NCBI GenBank assembly: GCA_019309545.1 | Contig: JAFDGA010000006.1 | Coordinates: forward strand, 31,797 to 95,796 | DNA from: Deltaproteobacteria bacterium | GTDB lineage: Bacteria; Desulfobacterota; Desulfobaccia; Desulfobaccales; Desulfobaccaceae | Length of the DNA stretch: 64,000 bases | Direction: 5' to 3' | Part shown: positions 1 through 8,685 of the stretch, piece after piece | Layout: each line of letters opens with the position of its first letter | How positions within the stretch are numbered: the first letter of the stretch is position 1 | Translations under genes and position numbers: made by a program | The notes under the pieces: model-generated | Database searches by the model: none | Told to the model about the DNA's origin: nothing | Seen by the model: the letters and a program-made list of their open reading frames with translations, nothing else

Positions 1-531
1 ACCCTCTTGAAAGGCTTCGTAATCGAGCAAGACAAAATCGTCTTTTTGGATCGGCCGAGCTTCCGAGACCGGCTTGACCCAGGCATTGAGTTCTTGAATC
101 TCACGTAACCGTTGGTCTATCATGGCCTCCGTAACTTCCACCGGTTCTACTGTTAGTTTGAGGCCCAGATAATTTTCTACCGTAAACTCCGGGGTAATCT
201 CCAGTTCAACGCTATATTTAAAGTTATCTCCCTGAATTATATCTGGTAATTGCTGGGGGATCTGCAGCATTAAGGGGTGCAGATTGACCTCTTTTAAGGC
301 TTCATCCAGAGAATTACGCAACAGGTCCTGGGTGACTTCCTCTTCTACCTGTTTCTTGAAGAGCCGCTCTAATATACTGCGGGGCGCCTTGCCTGGCCGG
401 AAGCCTTTCACCCGGGCTTTTTTCTTCAGATTGCGATAGGCCCGATCAAGGTTTTTATCGACCTCCTCGGAAGGCACTTCGATCCAGAGTTTTCGCTGCA
501 CCGGGCTGATTTCCTCAATTTCCACTTTCAT
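1..531 (-). CDS. tig: Trigger factor, N-terminal part (runs off the left edge)
   Basis: Ribosome-associated peptidyl-prolyl isomerase and chaperone for nascent chains. The visible 177 codons read from ATG at 531 leftward and start MKVEIEEISPVQRKLWIEVP. They contain the ribosome-docking signature as GFRPGKAPRSILERLF around residues 43-58, which is diagnostic for the N-terminal domain. The end of the segment enters the PPIase region. The C-terminal part lies outside the window. Two further in-frame codons upstream (GTG at 540, ATG at 543) could give a slightly longer start; no close Shine-Dalgarno sequence distinguishes them, and the family usually begins at the MKV-like codon chosen here. Confidence 0.93.
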   Translation of the reverse strand, partial: MKVEIEEISPVQRKLWIEVPSEEVDKNLDRAYRNLKKKARVKGFRPGKAPRSILERLFKKQVEEEVTQDLLRNSLDEALKEVNLHPLMLQIPQQLPDIIQGDNFKYSVELEITPEFTVENYLGLKLTVEPVEVTEAMIDQRLREIQELNAWVKPVSEARPIQKDDFVLLDYEAFQEG

Positions 532-649
532 AGAATGCACCATATTCGTATGAGTTTTAGTATCCTTATCTCCACCCACCTACAATCTACAGCCATCTGG
601 TCTGAGTGACTCAGGTCTAAAGTCCCGATGATGCTGTCCTTCCCGATCT

Positions 650-733
650 TGGTGCGAGAGGGGGGACTCGAACCCCCACGGTTGCCCTCTGGATCCTAAG
701 TCCAGCGCGTCTGCCAAATTCCGCCACTCTCGC
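650..733 (-). tRNA. tRNA-Leu (anticodon TAG)
   Basis: An 84-nt tRNA on the minus strand with CCA encoded in the DNA. The acceptor stem GCGAGAG pairs with CTCTCGC before ACCA. The anticodon arm is CTGGA-CTTAGGA-TCCAG, giving anticodon TAG, which reads CUN leucine codons. A G-rich variable arm and a T arm with a TTCGAGT loop closed by five G-C pairs follow. It lies between trigger factor and the M18 peptidase. Confidence 0.95.
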
Positions 734-739
734 CCGCCT

Positions 740-1057
740 TGTTCAAATTAAATCGCTGCCCATGGCTTGTCAACCTGAATAACGTCGCTGGAGCTAAATT
801 AAATCTATATCTTTTCCATGCTTAAGTCAAGGCAACTTCAAAGCCGGGCGGCTAATAGCCAGGATTGCCTAACCTGCCTCTCAGAGGTGCTGGTTCTCTT
901 TCCGAGAAAAAAATCCCCCTGACTTGTCCGGACTCGCCTTTCATGATATCTTTCAAGGATAGTGATTTTAGTAACATGAAATCTGTCCGGCTAATACGTA
1001 GCTATTGCTTTATCTGAAACTTAGGCATATTTAGCAGGATAGCAAGGAGAAGACGGC
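740..1057. other. Gene-free interval upstream of the M18 aminopeptidase
   Basis: About 320 bases without a convincing reading frame. It carries a small palindrome (CCTCTCAGAGG near 880-890) and presumably the promoter of the aminopeptidase gene, but no clear -35/-10 pair stands out. A good ribosome binding site (AGGAG) lies just before the ATG at 1058. Confidence 0.5.
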
Positions 1058-2476
1058 ATGGAAACCCCTTCTAAAGATGAAATTCAGCAGCTTCGTGATA
1101 AGCTGGCGGTAAAGCCCCGTTTGGTGTGGGATCGGGTAGACGCCGCTGAACGATCAGCTATTTTAGCTTACGCCGAGCGCTATAAGAACTTTTTGGATGT
1201 GGCCAAGACCGAGCGCCAGGCGGTTGGGGAAATCCAGCGTCAGGCCCAGGAACGGGGATTTGTCAACTTGGCCGACCAGCAACCCGGCTCCCGGTTTTAT
1301 CTTAACTATCGCGGGAAAACCATGGCCTTGGTGGTAATGGGAACCAAGCCCCTGAGCGCCGGCTTGCGCATTATCGCCGCCCATATCGACTCTCCTCGGC
1401 TCGATCTCAAACAATATCCCATCTATGAAGAAGCGGATCTGACCTTTTTGAAGACCCACTATTACGGCGGCATCAAAAAATATCAATGGCTGGCCCGCCC
1501 CTTGGCCCTGCATGGGGTAATCCTCAAAGAAAACGGCGACACCATTACTCTTAGGGTCGGCGAAGAGGACTCCGACCCGGTGTTTACGGTCTGCGATCTG
1601 CTGCCCCATTTGGCCCGCAAGGTCCAGATGGATAAAAAGGTGGATGAGGCCTTTATTGGAGAAAAGCTTAATGTTCTGGTGGGATCTCTCCCCTATGGCA
1701 ATGATGACACCAAGGAACGTTTTAAACTTCATCTCTTGCACCTGCTTTCGGAAAAATATGGCCTGCATGAAGAGGACCTGGTAAGTGCGGAACTGGAAGT
1801 AGTGCCTGCCGGACGGGCCCGGGATCTGGGCTGGGATCGGAGTCTGGTCGGCGGCTACGGCCAAGATGATCGGGCCTGTGCCTATGCTGCCCTGGAGGCC
1901 ATTTTCGTGGTCAATGACCCACCCTATACCTGTCTGGCCCTGTTCGTGGACAAAGAAGAGGTCGGCAGCGACGGCAACACTTCCGCTAAAAGCTGCCTGC
2001 TGGCAGAATTAGTTACTCAATTGTTGCTGCGCCAGGGTGAGGGGCGGGAGGCCCTGCGTCCGGCCCTGATGGCCTCGCGGGCCATCTCGGCTGACGTGAA
2101 CGGCGCTTTGGATCCCGACTGGCCTGAGGTCCATGAAAAGAACAATGCCGCCCGGATGGGCTATGGAGTCTGCCTGACCAAATTCACCGGCCACGGCGGC
2201 AAATATATGGCTAATGACGCCCATGCCGAATACGTCGGCTGGATCAGACGCATCTTCAACCGCCAGGGCGTGGTCTGGCAGGCGGGAGAATTGGGAAAGG
2301 TGGACGAAGGCGGGGGCGGCACCATCGCCAAGTTTCTGGCCATCCACGGCATGGATATCATTGACTGCGGCACCCCGTTGTTATCCATGCACTCCCCCTT
2401 TGAAGTGTCCTCCAAAGGCGATCTGTATATGACCTATAAGGCCTATTGGAGCTTTTTTACCGCTGGAGAAGATTAA
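1058..2476 (+). CDS. M18-family metallo-aminopeptidase
   Basis: Cytoplasmic di-zinc exopeptidase that trims N-terminal, typically acidic, residues from peptides. The 472-residue length fits the family. Metal-binding motifs are visible: AHIDSPRLD near residue 108, DKEEVGSDG near residue 300, SADVNGALDPDW near residue 345, and a C-terminal stretch ending in MHSPFEVSS that supplies the last histidine ligand. The block TKFTGHGGKYMANDAHAEY is typical of the aminopeptidase-1 branch (apeA-like) rather than of the shorter apeB branch. AGGAG seven bases before the ATG supports this start. The gene stands alone, with no operon partner on its strand. Biological role is probably peptide turnover. Confidence 0.93.
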   Translation: METPSKDEIQQLRDKLAVKPRLVWDRVDAAERSAILAYAERYKNFLDVAKTERQAVGEIQRQAQERGFVNLADQQPGSRFYLNYRGKTMALVVMGTKPLSAGLRIIAAHIDSPRLDLKQYPIYEEADLTFLKTHYYGGIKKYQWLARPLALHGVILKENGDTITLRVGEEDSDPVFTVCDLLPHLARKVQMDKKVDEAFIGEKLNVLVGSLPYGNDDTKERFKLHLLHLLSEKYGLHEEDLVSAELEVVPAGRARDLGWDRSLVGGYGQDDRACAYAALEAIFVVNDPPYTCLALFVDKEEVGSDGNTSAKSCLLAELVTQLLLRQGEGREALRPALMASRAISADVNGALDPDWPEVHEKNNAARMGYGVCLTKFTGHGGKYMANDAHAEYVGWIRRIFNRQGVVWQAGELGKVDEGGGGTIAKFLAIHGMDIIDCGTPLLSMHSPFEVSSKGDLYMTYKAYWSFFTAGED

Positions 2477-2609
2477 TCCGATTTTCCTTTTGGGAACTTT
2501 GCTTTTACCCTTCTGGCAGAGACGAGCAGATCGCCAAAGGGAACTGAATCTCGGTCTGGTCAGGACTCTGCTCGGAATCGCCGATAACAGTCGGTGAGGT
2601 TAAAAATAT

Positions 2610-2638
2610 TTGCAATTCCTGGCTATAAACCTTATATT
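2610..2638 (+). promoter_or_regulatory. Candidate sigma-70-type promoter for the gene at 2669
   Basis: TTGCAA (2610-2615), a 17-bp spacer, then TATATT (2633-2638). The expected start point near 2645 leaves a short leader that includes GAAAGGAG and the AAGGA that precedes the ATG at 2669. Confidence 0.5.
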
Positions 2639-2668
2639 TTGAAAGGAGTTAATTGATCAAGGATTGTT

Positions 2669-3292
2669 ATGGGAAAATTCTTTTCAAAGGTGAGCACCAA
2701 GGGAGAGGCCCCCAAAATTGGTTCATTCTCCAACATGATGAACTTTTACAGCCTCCTGCTGTTTCTGATTGCTATCCCTTTTGTGCTGATTGTGGCTCTG
2801 GTCTGGCTAACCGGCGTGTTGGGCTTCAGCACCTGGATCATCGCTGGTCTGGCTGTGCTCATTGCACTGGGATTCTGGCGGCTCTCTCGTAAGTGGAGTC
2901 AGATCAAGGCCAAAATGGCAGCCCAAGGGTTTGAGTTTAAAGATATTGTGGCGGAGGCGGCCAAAGATGGCAAGAATGTCGAGGTCTCTTTGTTAAACGG
3001 GCTGCTCACCTTCCGGTGTCAAGGCAATCGTTATCCGGCGCATGTTTTGCCTTATCCGAGTTCCGAACCTCTGGCCCTGGAAGCACCGCCTTCAATGACT
3101 GTGGAGTCACCTACGGTATCTGGTCATGATGCTGCCGCTTATGAGTTGGGTCAGCTACGGCGAGAATTGGAGGGTTATATCCGTCTGCGCGACTCTGGAG
3201 TAATCAGCCCCGAAGAGTTTGATCAGATCCGGAACCGCCTGATGGGATGCTTGCATGACAAATCGGCGGCTGCCAAAGTCAGCGAGGTTTAG
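2669..3292 (+). CDS. Small membrane protein with a SHOCT-like C-terminal segment
   Basis: I do not recognise this 207-residue protein as a named family. Residues about 27-70 form two adjacent hydrophobic segments, so it is probably an inner-membrane protein with a short hairpin. A soluble middle follows (about 75-150). The last 40 residues (EGYIRLRDSGVISPEEFDQI...) look like a SHOCT-type short helical domain, in which a 'LxxGxIsxeEFdxxk' pattern recurs; such domains are often fused to membrane or binding modules. AAGGA five bases before ATG supports the start. It converges with the minus-strand gene ending at 3303. Confidence 0.7.
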   Translation: MGKFFSKVSTKGEAPKIGSFSNMMNFYSLLLFLIAIPFVLIVALVWLTGVLGFSTWIIAGLAVLIALGFWRLSRKWSQIKAKMAAQGFEFKDIVAEAAKDGKNVEVSLLNGLLTFRCQGNRYPAHVLPYPSSEPLALEAPPSMTVESPTVSGHDAAAYELGQLRRELEGYIRLRDSGVISPEEFDQIRNRLMGCLHDKSAAAKVSEV

Positions 3293-3302
3293 GCGCTCGG
3301 TA

Positions 3303-3956
3303 TCATTCTTCCACCGGATTGGGTTCTTCCGGAGGTCCTGGCGGGGGGAGGCTCTCTTTCCCTAAAGCAAAGGCCGGTCCCCTTAACAGACCAGCTCCTT
3401 CCCAGAAATCCTGCCGATAACGGTAAAAATAATGGAGCCTTTGCAGCCCCTGGGCCAAGTGGTCCAGGTATTCTTCCCCCAAGTGGTCAATACAATACTG
3501 CAGCAGACCTAGGACACTGGCCGGAAGAAAAAATTTTTCCTTGCCGATCACCCCTTGAAAGTCCAACCGGTAACTATCGCTCCCCAGGCTAATGAGCTTT
3601 GCTTCATAGAGGCGATCAGCAGGTTGGTCCAGGGATTGTCCCAACCTTAGTTCCCCCAAAGGAATCTGGAAACGGCGCTCCGGACCGGTCAGACTCAGGA
3701 GCCGTCGGGCCACACGCCTGACATAATCCAACAATTCCCGGGCCACCCGGTTTTCATTAAGTTCGGCCAGCTCATAGAGTATCCGGGCATAATAATAAAT
3801 CATCAGACACACAGTATCGTTCCCCGGGTCTCGGGTATTGTTCCATTGAATCTGCGGCACCATCAGATTCTGGGACAGAAAAAAAATCTTGAGTATGGCC
3901 TTGAGGTTCTCTCGATCCCGCCGAAAGAACCTAAACAGTTTTTTCATGGCCCTCAT
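3303..3956 (-). CDS. Uncharacterised soluble protein
   Basis: A 217-residue protein that I do not recognise. It begins with a basic stretch (MRAMKKLFRFFRRDREN), has no signal peptide or clear membrane segment, and contains predicted helices including an aromatic-rich stretch near the C-terminus (LHYFYRYRQDFWEG), followed by a proline-rich acidic tail (PPPGPPEEPNPVEE). An alternative ATG lies three codons in, at 3947, preceded by GAGGG. Immediately upstream on the same strand lies a decayed zinc-ribbon gene. Coding potential is good (long, balanced composition), function unknown. Confidence 0.7.
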   Translation of the reverse strand: MRAMKKLFRFFRRDRENLKAILKIFFLSQNLMVPQIQWNNTRDPGNDTVCLMIYYYARILYELAELNENRVARELLDYVRRVARRLLSLTGPERRFQIPLGELRLGQSLDQPADRLYEAKLISLGSDSYRLDFQGVIGKEKFFLPASVLGLLQYCIDHLGEEYLDHLAQGLQRLHYFYRYRQDFWEGAGLLRGPAFALGKESLPPPGPPEEPNPVEE

Positions 3957-3982
3957 ATCTCAGATTTCAGGGTTTATTCCGG

Positions 3983-4303
3983 TCAAAGGATTGACGAAGC
4001 GCTGACCACATCCGGCTCCTGAATTCCTGCAGCGCTCAAATCTGGATGCCAAAAAAAGCTCTCCAACACCGGTTTCTGGTTGGCGTCGATTAATTCAGTC
4101 TTGAGTAGAATAAATTTCCGCGGTTCGGTCCCATGGTTTTCCCCATCCCCCGGATGACGAGGAAGCAGACCCCGCTCTAATCTTTCAAGCCTTTAGACAA
4201 CTCCCCCTTGTCAACAAAATTTATATCCTTGAGCGCCCGGGCCCTTGCTCCGCTGGACATCCAATGACAATCTGGTCTGGCATTTCTCGCAGGCAATAAT
4301 CAT
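3983..4303 (-). pseudogene. Decayed MJ0042-type zinc-ribbon protein (two in-frame stops)
   Basis: Read from ATG at 4303, the frame gives MIIACEKCQTRLSLD, the characteristic start of MJ0042/zinc-ribbon proteins, runs to the second zinc knuckle (GYKFC) and there hits TGA at 4213-4211. Six codons on it meets TAA. The same frame then stays open for about 70 codons, including KFILLKTELIDANQKPV, which resembles the beta-rich C-terminal domain (DUF3426-like) that often follows this zinc ribbon, and ends at TGA 3985-3983. The shared frame across about 106 codons, with two stops and the lost second cysteine pair, indicates a single decayed gene. The family assignment of the N-terminus is strong; that of the C-terminus is weak. 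Confidence 0.6.
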
Positions 4304-4525
4304 ATTATCGTGCTGGCGTTTTAAGGTCTGTTGATGGGAAGGTATTTTTAGATTATCGCATGCTGAAAAGAAAGTCAATTGTTTCCTGACAAGATGTTGA
4401 GGGTGAGGTTTGGGGAATCAGCATGGGAGACGGCCGCCAGACCCTGATCCGCATGCTTTCCAGGAACTTGAGATATACTCCAAAGTTTTCTGATTTACCT
4501 CTAAATAGTGATATTGACCCCAAAT

Positions 4526-4948
4526 TTACACCGCGGCCCGATTGATTCTAACTTCCATGGCCCGAGCCGGGCAGACCGGGCAACACAATTCGCAGGCGCT
4601 GCATTTTTCTGGATCAAAGATCACCTCCATACCAGGTCGGCGAATGGACAAGGCCCCGGTGGGGCAGACCGCGGTGCAGGTGCCACACTGATAACAACGG
4701 TCCTCATTGCGGCGCACTTCACTGGCCACCCGATGGACCTCTACTCCCGCATTTCTTAAGTATTTTACCCCTTTCCGGAAATTTTCCGGGTGGCCCCGGA
4801 GCTCCATAACGATAACCCCCTCTTTCCGGGGGTAAATGGTGGCCTTGAGCAGGTTAAACTCCAGGTCATAATCTTTCACTAACCGATAAATAATCGGTTG
4901 ATCTACCACTTCTCTTGAAAAGCGTAAAACCAGCATTTCGGCATGCAT
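4526..4948 (-). CDS. NIL domain and 2[4Fe-4S] ferredoxin protein
   Basis: A 140-residue protein with two parts. Residues about 5-75 form an ACT-like NIL domain, as found attached to methionine ABC transporter ATPases, where it binds methionine. Residues about 80-135 carry two ferredoxin clusters: CYQCGTCTAVCP and CSACELCCPVCP, both of the CxxCxxCxxxCP type. Stand-alone NIL-ferredoxin proteins are common in anaerobic Desulfobacterota and methanogens, and have been linked to sulfur or homocysteine handling; the exact role here is inferred only from the family. It stands alone, facing the same direction as purL but separated by a palindromic hairpin. Confidence 0.9.
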   Translation of the reverse strand: MHAEMLVLRFSREVVDQPIIYRLVKDYDLEFNLLKATIYPRKEGVIVMELRGHPENFRKGVKYLRNAGVEVHRVASEVRRNEDRCYQCGTCTAVCPTGALSIRRPGMEVIFDPEKCSACELCCPVCPARAMEVRINRAAV

Positions 4949-5043
4949 AAGGATTTAACCCCACCGATCCAATGGTTTATTCATAAAGACAACTTTTTAG
5001 CAGGACAAGTCTTCCTGGCTGTCTCAACTTTCGTAATTTTAGA

Positions 5044-5071
5044 GTAGGGGCGACCGGCGGGTCACCCCTAC
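5044..5071. repeat. Palindromic hairpin between purL and the ferredoxin gene
   Basis: GTAGGGGCGACC, a GGCG loop, then GGTCACCCCTAC: a 12-bp stem with one mismatch. It sits 18 bases past the end of purL (minus strand). It resembles the REP-like palindromes that are scattered through many proteobacterial genomes, and it may also act as a transcription stop or an mRNA 3' end stabiliser for purL. Confidence 0.55.
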
Positions 5072-5089
5072 GACTTGGGCCCCCAAATT

Positions 5090-8077
5090 TCAGATTAATC
5101 CCCTAAAGCGTCTCTGCCAACTGGCTTTCAGGTCCAAGACCGAGGTCTGGATGAGTAATTCGTCCTGGCGCCGGACCACAAACTGGTCATCGGCCCGGAC
5201 CTGGCCCAGCAAAGTCAGGGGCTGGCCGGACATCAGGGTCTCAAAGGCTTCCCGGTCCGCCGGGGCGACGCTGATCAGCAAGCGGCCAGCCGATTCCGAA
5301 TACAAGGCGACCTGATGGCTTTGCCCCTCGGCCACCGGAGTCAGATCCACTTCTTGTCCCAACTCGCCCGCCATGGCCTGGAGAGCCAGGTGGACGGCCA
5401 GACCGCCCCGGTAAACCCCGTGCATAGAAGCCAGTAAGGCCTGGTTGATCGCCTTTTCCAGGGCCTGATAGCGAGCCTGGAACTCTGCCGGACGCACCTG
5501 CGGCACCTGGAGCCCCAAGTAACCCCAAAGCTCATAAAGCTCCGACCCTCCCAGTTCGTCCTCGGTCTCGCCCACCAGATAGACCAGGTCACCGGGGGTT
5601 TTCAGGTCCATAGTCAGGCAGCGCCGGACATCCGGGACCAGGCTGACCGCGGTAAACAATAGCGTCGGCAATCCCGACACCTTGTGGGTTTCGCCATACG
5701 CCCCGGCCAGATGGCCGTCGATATACATGCTGTCTTTGCCGGACAGCAAGGGGATGCCATAGGCCAGACAGAGATCGCGCAAGGCCCAGTTGGCCCGCAC
5801 CAGTTGGGCGGCCTTAAATTTGCCGTCCGGATTCTTGATTGGATCATACTGAATATTCGGCCAACAGAAATTATCCACCCCGGAGATATGCTCCAGACGA
5901 CCGCCGACTGTCAGGACCCGGCGCACCGCTTCATCAATAGTAACCGCGGTCATATGGTAGGTATCAATCCGGCCATAAGCCGGGTGGAGAGCCTGACTCA
6001 GGGCCAGCCCCCGCCAGGACTCCATCCGGGGGCGGATTACCACTGCGTCGCTGGGGGTATCGGCCTTTTTGCCCACCAGGGGTTTGATGACGCTACCGCC
6101 CTGCACTTCATGATCGTATTGCCGGGCGATCCACTCCCGAGAGCAGAGGTTGGGGCGATCCAGCATGGCATGAAGCAGAGCGGTGTGGTCCTGAACCTCT
6201 CCTATCACCGGTTCGGTTAAGCCCCGGGCCGCGGGCGGATTCCATTCGGCCTGGAACTGCCACTGGGGAAAATCGGCCTGGAGAAAATCGAGGTCGATAT
6301 AGGCGCAGGTCTGATCCTGGTAGCGCAGATGCACCGCCCCGGAGTCGGTATAGCGGCCAATCACCGTGGCTTCGACTGCGTGTTTGGCGGCCAGGGCCAG
6401 GAACTGAGCCTCATGTTCCGGGCGGACCGCCACCACCATGCGCTCCTGGGATTCGGAGACCCAGATTTCCCACTGATCCAGGCCCTCATATTTTAGCGGC
6501 ACTCGATCCAGCCAGACCTCACAGCCATTGGACCACCGGGCTGATTCGCCGATGGCTGAAGACAAACCGCCGCCACCGCAGTCGGTAATAAAGGCAATGT
6601 AGCCCCGGTCGCGGGCCTCGAGCAGGAAATCGTGCATCTTTTTCTGGGTATAGGGGTCGCCGATCTGCACATGCCCAGCCGGAGTGTGGGCCCCGTAAAC
6701 TTCCGAGGAGGCGGTCACTCCGTGAATGCCATCCTTACCCACCCGGCCGCCGCACATGATAATCAAATCACCGGGGGAAGTGGTCTTCTGGGCGGCATTC
6801 TCACCCTGGATTTTATTGGGTATCAACCCCAAGGCGGCCACGAACACCAGACACTTGCCCAAGTAGCTGGGATCAAAATAGAGCACTCCGAGCGGGGTGG
6901 GAATGCCGCTTTTATTGCCGCCGTCTTTGACCCCTTCGATGACCCCGTCCAGCAGTCGCCGAGGGTGCAGATGCGGCTGTAAGGGCCCCCGATAATCCCG
7001 GGGGCCGACACAGTAGCCATACAGACCGGCAATCAGCTTGGAGCCTTTGCCGGTGCCCAGCGGATCGCGATAGACCCCGACGATGCCGGTCAGCGCGCCG
7101 CCGTAGGCCTCCATATTGGAGGGCGAATTGTGGGTTTCGCCGGTAATCACATAACTGTAGTCATCATCAAAACGGCCTACCCCGGCATTATCCCAGAGCA
7201 CCGACACCACCCAGGACTTTTGCCGGGCCAGTTTTAGGGTGGGTTCTTCGATGCAGGTCTTGAACAGGCTGTTAACCGTAACCTGCTCGCCCGTTACCTG
7301 GTCGTGATAATGAAACAACCCCCGGAAAGTGTTGTGATTACAGTGATCGCTGCGGGCCTGGGCAATGTATTCCAGTTCCACGTCCGTAGGCAGACCGAGC
7401 CCAAAGTTAGCCCGCCGGGCCTGCACTTCCGGCCGCAGATAATAGGCCCGGATCACCGGGATATCCTGCTCCTGGAGGGCCAGATTGCGAAGCTCGCTGA
7501 GTTCTTGCAAAGTGGCGTCGCTGTCGATATTGAAGGTGGTGACGATGGGCAGATGGTCAAGCCGCACCTGGGGGATGATCAACCCAATGCCGGTTTGCGG
7601 GTTCCAGGCATCTGGGGAATACACCCGAAATTCCTGAATAATATCGTTGGCCAGCAATTCCTGGGCCACTCGGGCAACATCCCTGGAAGAAATGCCGGTT
7701 CCTTCAAACAGGTATAATTTTGACGTATAGACCGCCGCCTGCGCGTCCAGAGAACGCCCCAAAAAAGCCTCGATGGCTTCTACCGCCGTAGCCCCCGGGT
7801 TATCCCGTACTCCGGGCCGGAGCCCCACCCAGACCGCCCAATCAAAACGGTCAGCCAATGGTTGATAACTGGAAATCTGGGTCACCGGGTTGGTAAAGAT
7901 CTGGGTGCGGATGGCCTCCAATTCGCACCCGGAGAGCTGGGCATCAATGGTCAGGATGTGGATAACCCGCACCCGGGAGAATTCCAGGCCAAAATATTCT
8001 TTGGCTTTCCGCCGGATGGCTTCGCCCTCGGCATCCACCAGTTCCGGCCGCCAGGTGATTTCTAATCGCGCCGCCAT
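5090..8077 (-). CDS. purL: Phosphoribosylformylglycinamidine synthase, PurS-PurL fusion
   Basis: Fourth step of purine synthesis: converts FGAR, ATP and glutamine-derived ammonia to FGAM. The 995 residues start with about 185 residues of PurS-like dimerisation fold, which appears duplicated (residues about 1-90 and 95-185), followed by a linker and the ATP-binding synthetase. Synthetase motifs include ARSDHCNHNTFRG near 245, GETHNSPSNMEAYGGA near 315, TDCGGGGLSS near 505 and LLSGKDSMY near 760. There is no C-terminal glutaminase (Cys-His-Glu triad), so a separate PurQ must supply ammonia. The domain order equals the large E. coli PurL minus its glutaminase. It is the first gene on its strand after a gap, and the restriction island lies just upstream. 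Confidence 0.95.
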   Translation of the reverse strand: MAARLEITWRPELVDAEGEAIRRKAKEYFGLEFSRVRVIHILTIDAQLSGCELEAIRTQIFTNPVTQISSYQPLADRFDWAVWVGLRPGVRDNPGATAVEAIEAFLGRSLDAQAAVYTSKLYLFEGTGISSRDVARVAQELLANDIIQEFRVYSPDAWNPQTGIGLIIPQVRLDHLPIVTTFNIDSDATLQELSELRNLALQEQDIPVIRAYYLRPEVQARRANFGLGLPTDVELEYIAQARSDHCNHNTFRGLFHYHDQVTGEQVTVNSLFKTCIEEPTLKLARQKSWVVSVLWDNAGVGRFDDDYSYVITGETHNSPSNMEAYGGALTGIVGVYRDPLGTGKGSKLIAGLYGYCVGPRDYRGPLQPHLHPRRLLDGVIEGVKDGGNKSGIPTPLGVLYFDPSYLGKCLVFVAALGLIPNKIQGENAAQKTTSPGDLIIMCGGRVGKDGIHGVTASSEVYGAHTPAGHVQIGDPYTQKKMHDFLLEARDRGYIAFITDCGGGGLSSAIGESARWSNGCEVWLDRVPLKYEGLDQWEIWVSESQERMVVAVRPEHEAQFLALAAKHAVEATVIGRYTDSGAVHLRYQDQTCAYIDLDFLQADFPQWQFQAEWNPPAARGLTEPVIGEVQDHTALLHAMLDRPNLCSREWIARQYDHEVQGGSVIKPLVGKKADTPSDAVVIRPRMESWRGLALSQALHPAYGRIDTYHMTAVTIDEAVRRVLTVGGRLEHISGVDNFCWPNIQYDPIKNPDGKFKAAQLVRANWALRDLCLAYGIPLLSGKDSMYIDGHLAGAYGETHKVSGLPTLLFTAVSLVPDVRRCLTMDLKTPGDLVYLVGETEDELGGSELYELWGYLGLQVPQVRPAEFQARYQALEKAINQALLASMHGVYRGGLAVHLALQAMAGELGQEVDLTPVAEGQSHQVALYSESAGRLLISVAPADREAFETLMSGQPLTLLGQVRADDQFVVRRQDELLIQTSVLDLKASWQRRFRGLI

Positions 8078-8151
8078 TAGTTCCCTTTTATAATCCCTAT
8101 AGAGCCTCCGGCAAAATTATTCTTATTCTCAACCCAAAAATTAGAGTTTAT

Positions 8152-8667
8152 TCACTCTCCCAGAAAACCGATGCGGCGACGCTTGGGCGCCGGTGGGGTC
8201 ATGAGTTGATGGATAGCCTCAAAGACGATCTGGAACTGAGCATCGTATTTTTTTTCCAGGGCCGCCAGTTTTTGGGCCAGTTCCTTATGGGTGGCCAGCA
8301 TCCGTCGCAGCCGAATAAAGGTGCGGATGATTTCGATATTGACCTGGATCGCCCTAGGGCTGTTGAGCACGCTGGAGAGCATCGCCACCCCTTGTTCGGT
8401 AAAGGCATAGGGCGGATAACGCCGGCCGCCCCACTGTTTTGAGCTCACAGATTGTGATCTCAAGAGAGTAAACTCCTCTTTGGTAAGCTGAAACATGAAA
8501 TCTTCGGGAAAGCGGTCCCGGTGGCGTTTGACGGCCTGGACCAAAACCCGGGTTTCAACCTCATAAAGCCTGGCCAGATCGGCATCCAGGATAACTTTTT
8601 CGCCCCGGATCAATATGATGGACTGTTCAATCCGTTCAGCCGGCATGAGCGAAGGCTTCGTTTCCAT
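8152..8667 (-). CDS. ORF6N domain protein
   Basis: A 171-residue protein whose first 110 residues match the ORF6N DNA-binding domain seen in phage antirepressors and in many chromosomal islands ([33 protein letters not shown]..., [16 protein letters not shown]). A helical, coiled-coil-like tail follows ([19 protein letters not shown]). Such genes travel with mobile and defence islands and are thought to act as regulators. It lies immediately downstream of the restriction endonuclease gene with an 18-base gap, so it may be co-transcribed with it. Function in this position is not known. Confidence 0.85.
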   Translation of the reverse strand: METKPSLMPAERIEQSIILIRGEKVILDADLARLYEVETRVLVQAVKRHRDRFPEDFMFQLTKEEFTLLRSQSVSSKQWGGRRYPPYAFTEQGVAMLSSVLNSPRAIQVNIEIIRTFIRLRRMLATHKELAQKLAALEKKYDAQFQIVFEAIHQLMTPPAPKRRRIGFLGE

Positions 8668-8685
8668 ATCCTGGATAACCTAACG

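Noticed and set aside
1163..1864. Long minus-strand frame opposite the M18 aminopeptidase
   Set aside because: The plus strand carries an intact metallopeptidase with all motifs; the opposing frame is a GC-skew artefact.
4211..4213. TGA as a selenocysteine codon in the zinc-ribbon remnant
   Set aside because: A second stop (TAA) lies six codons on in the same frame, and no selenocysteine element is visible, so the gene is decayed.
5684..6220. Long plus-strand frame opposite purL
   Set aside because: It is a complement-strand shadow of purL, with no ribosome site and no recognisable domain.
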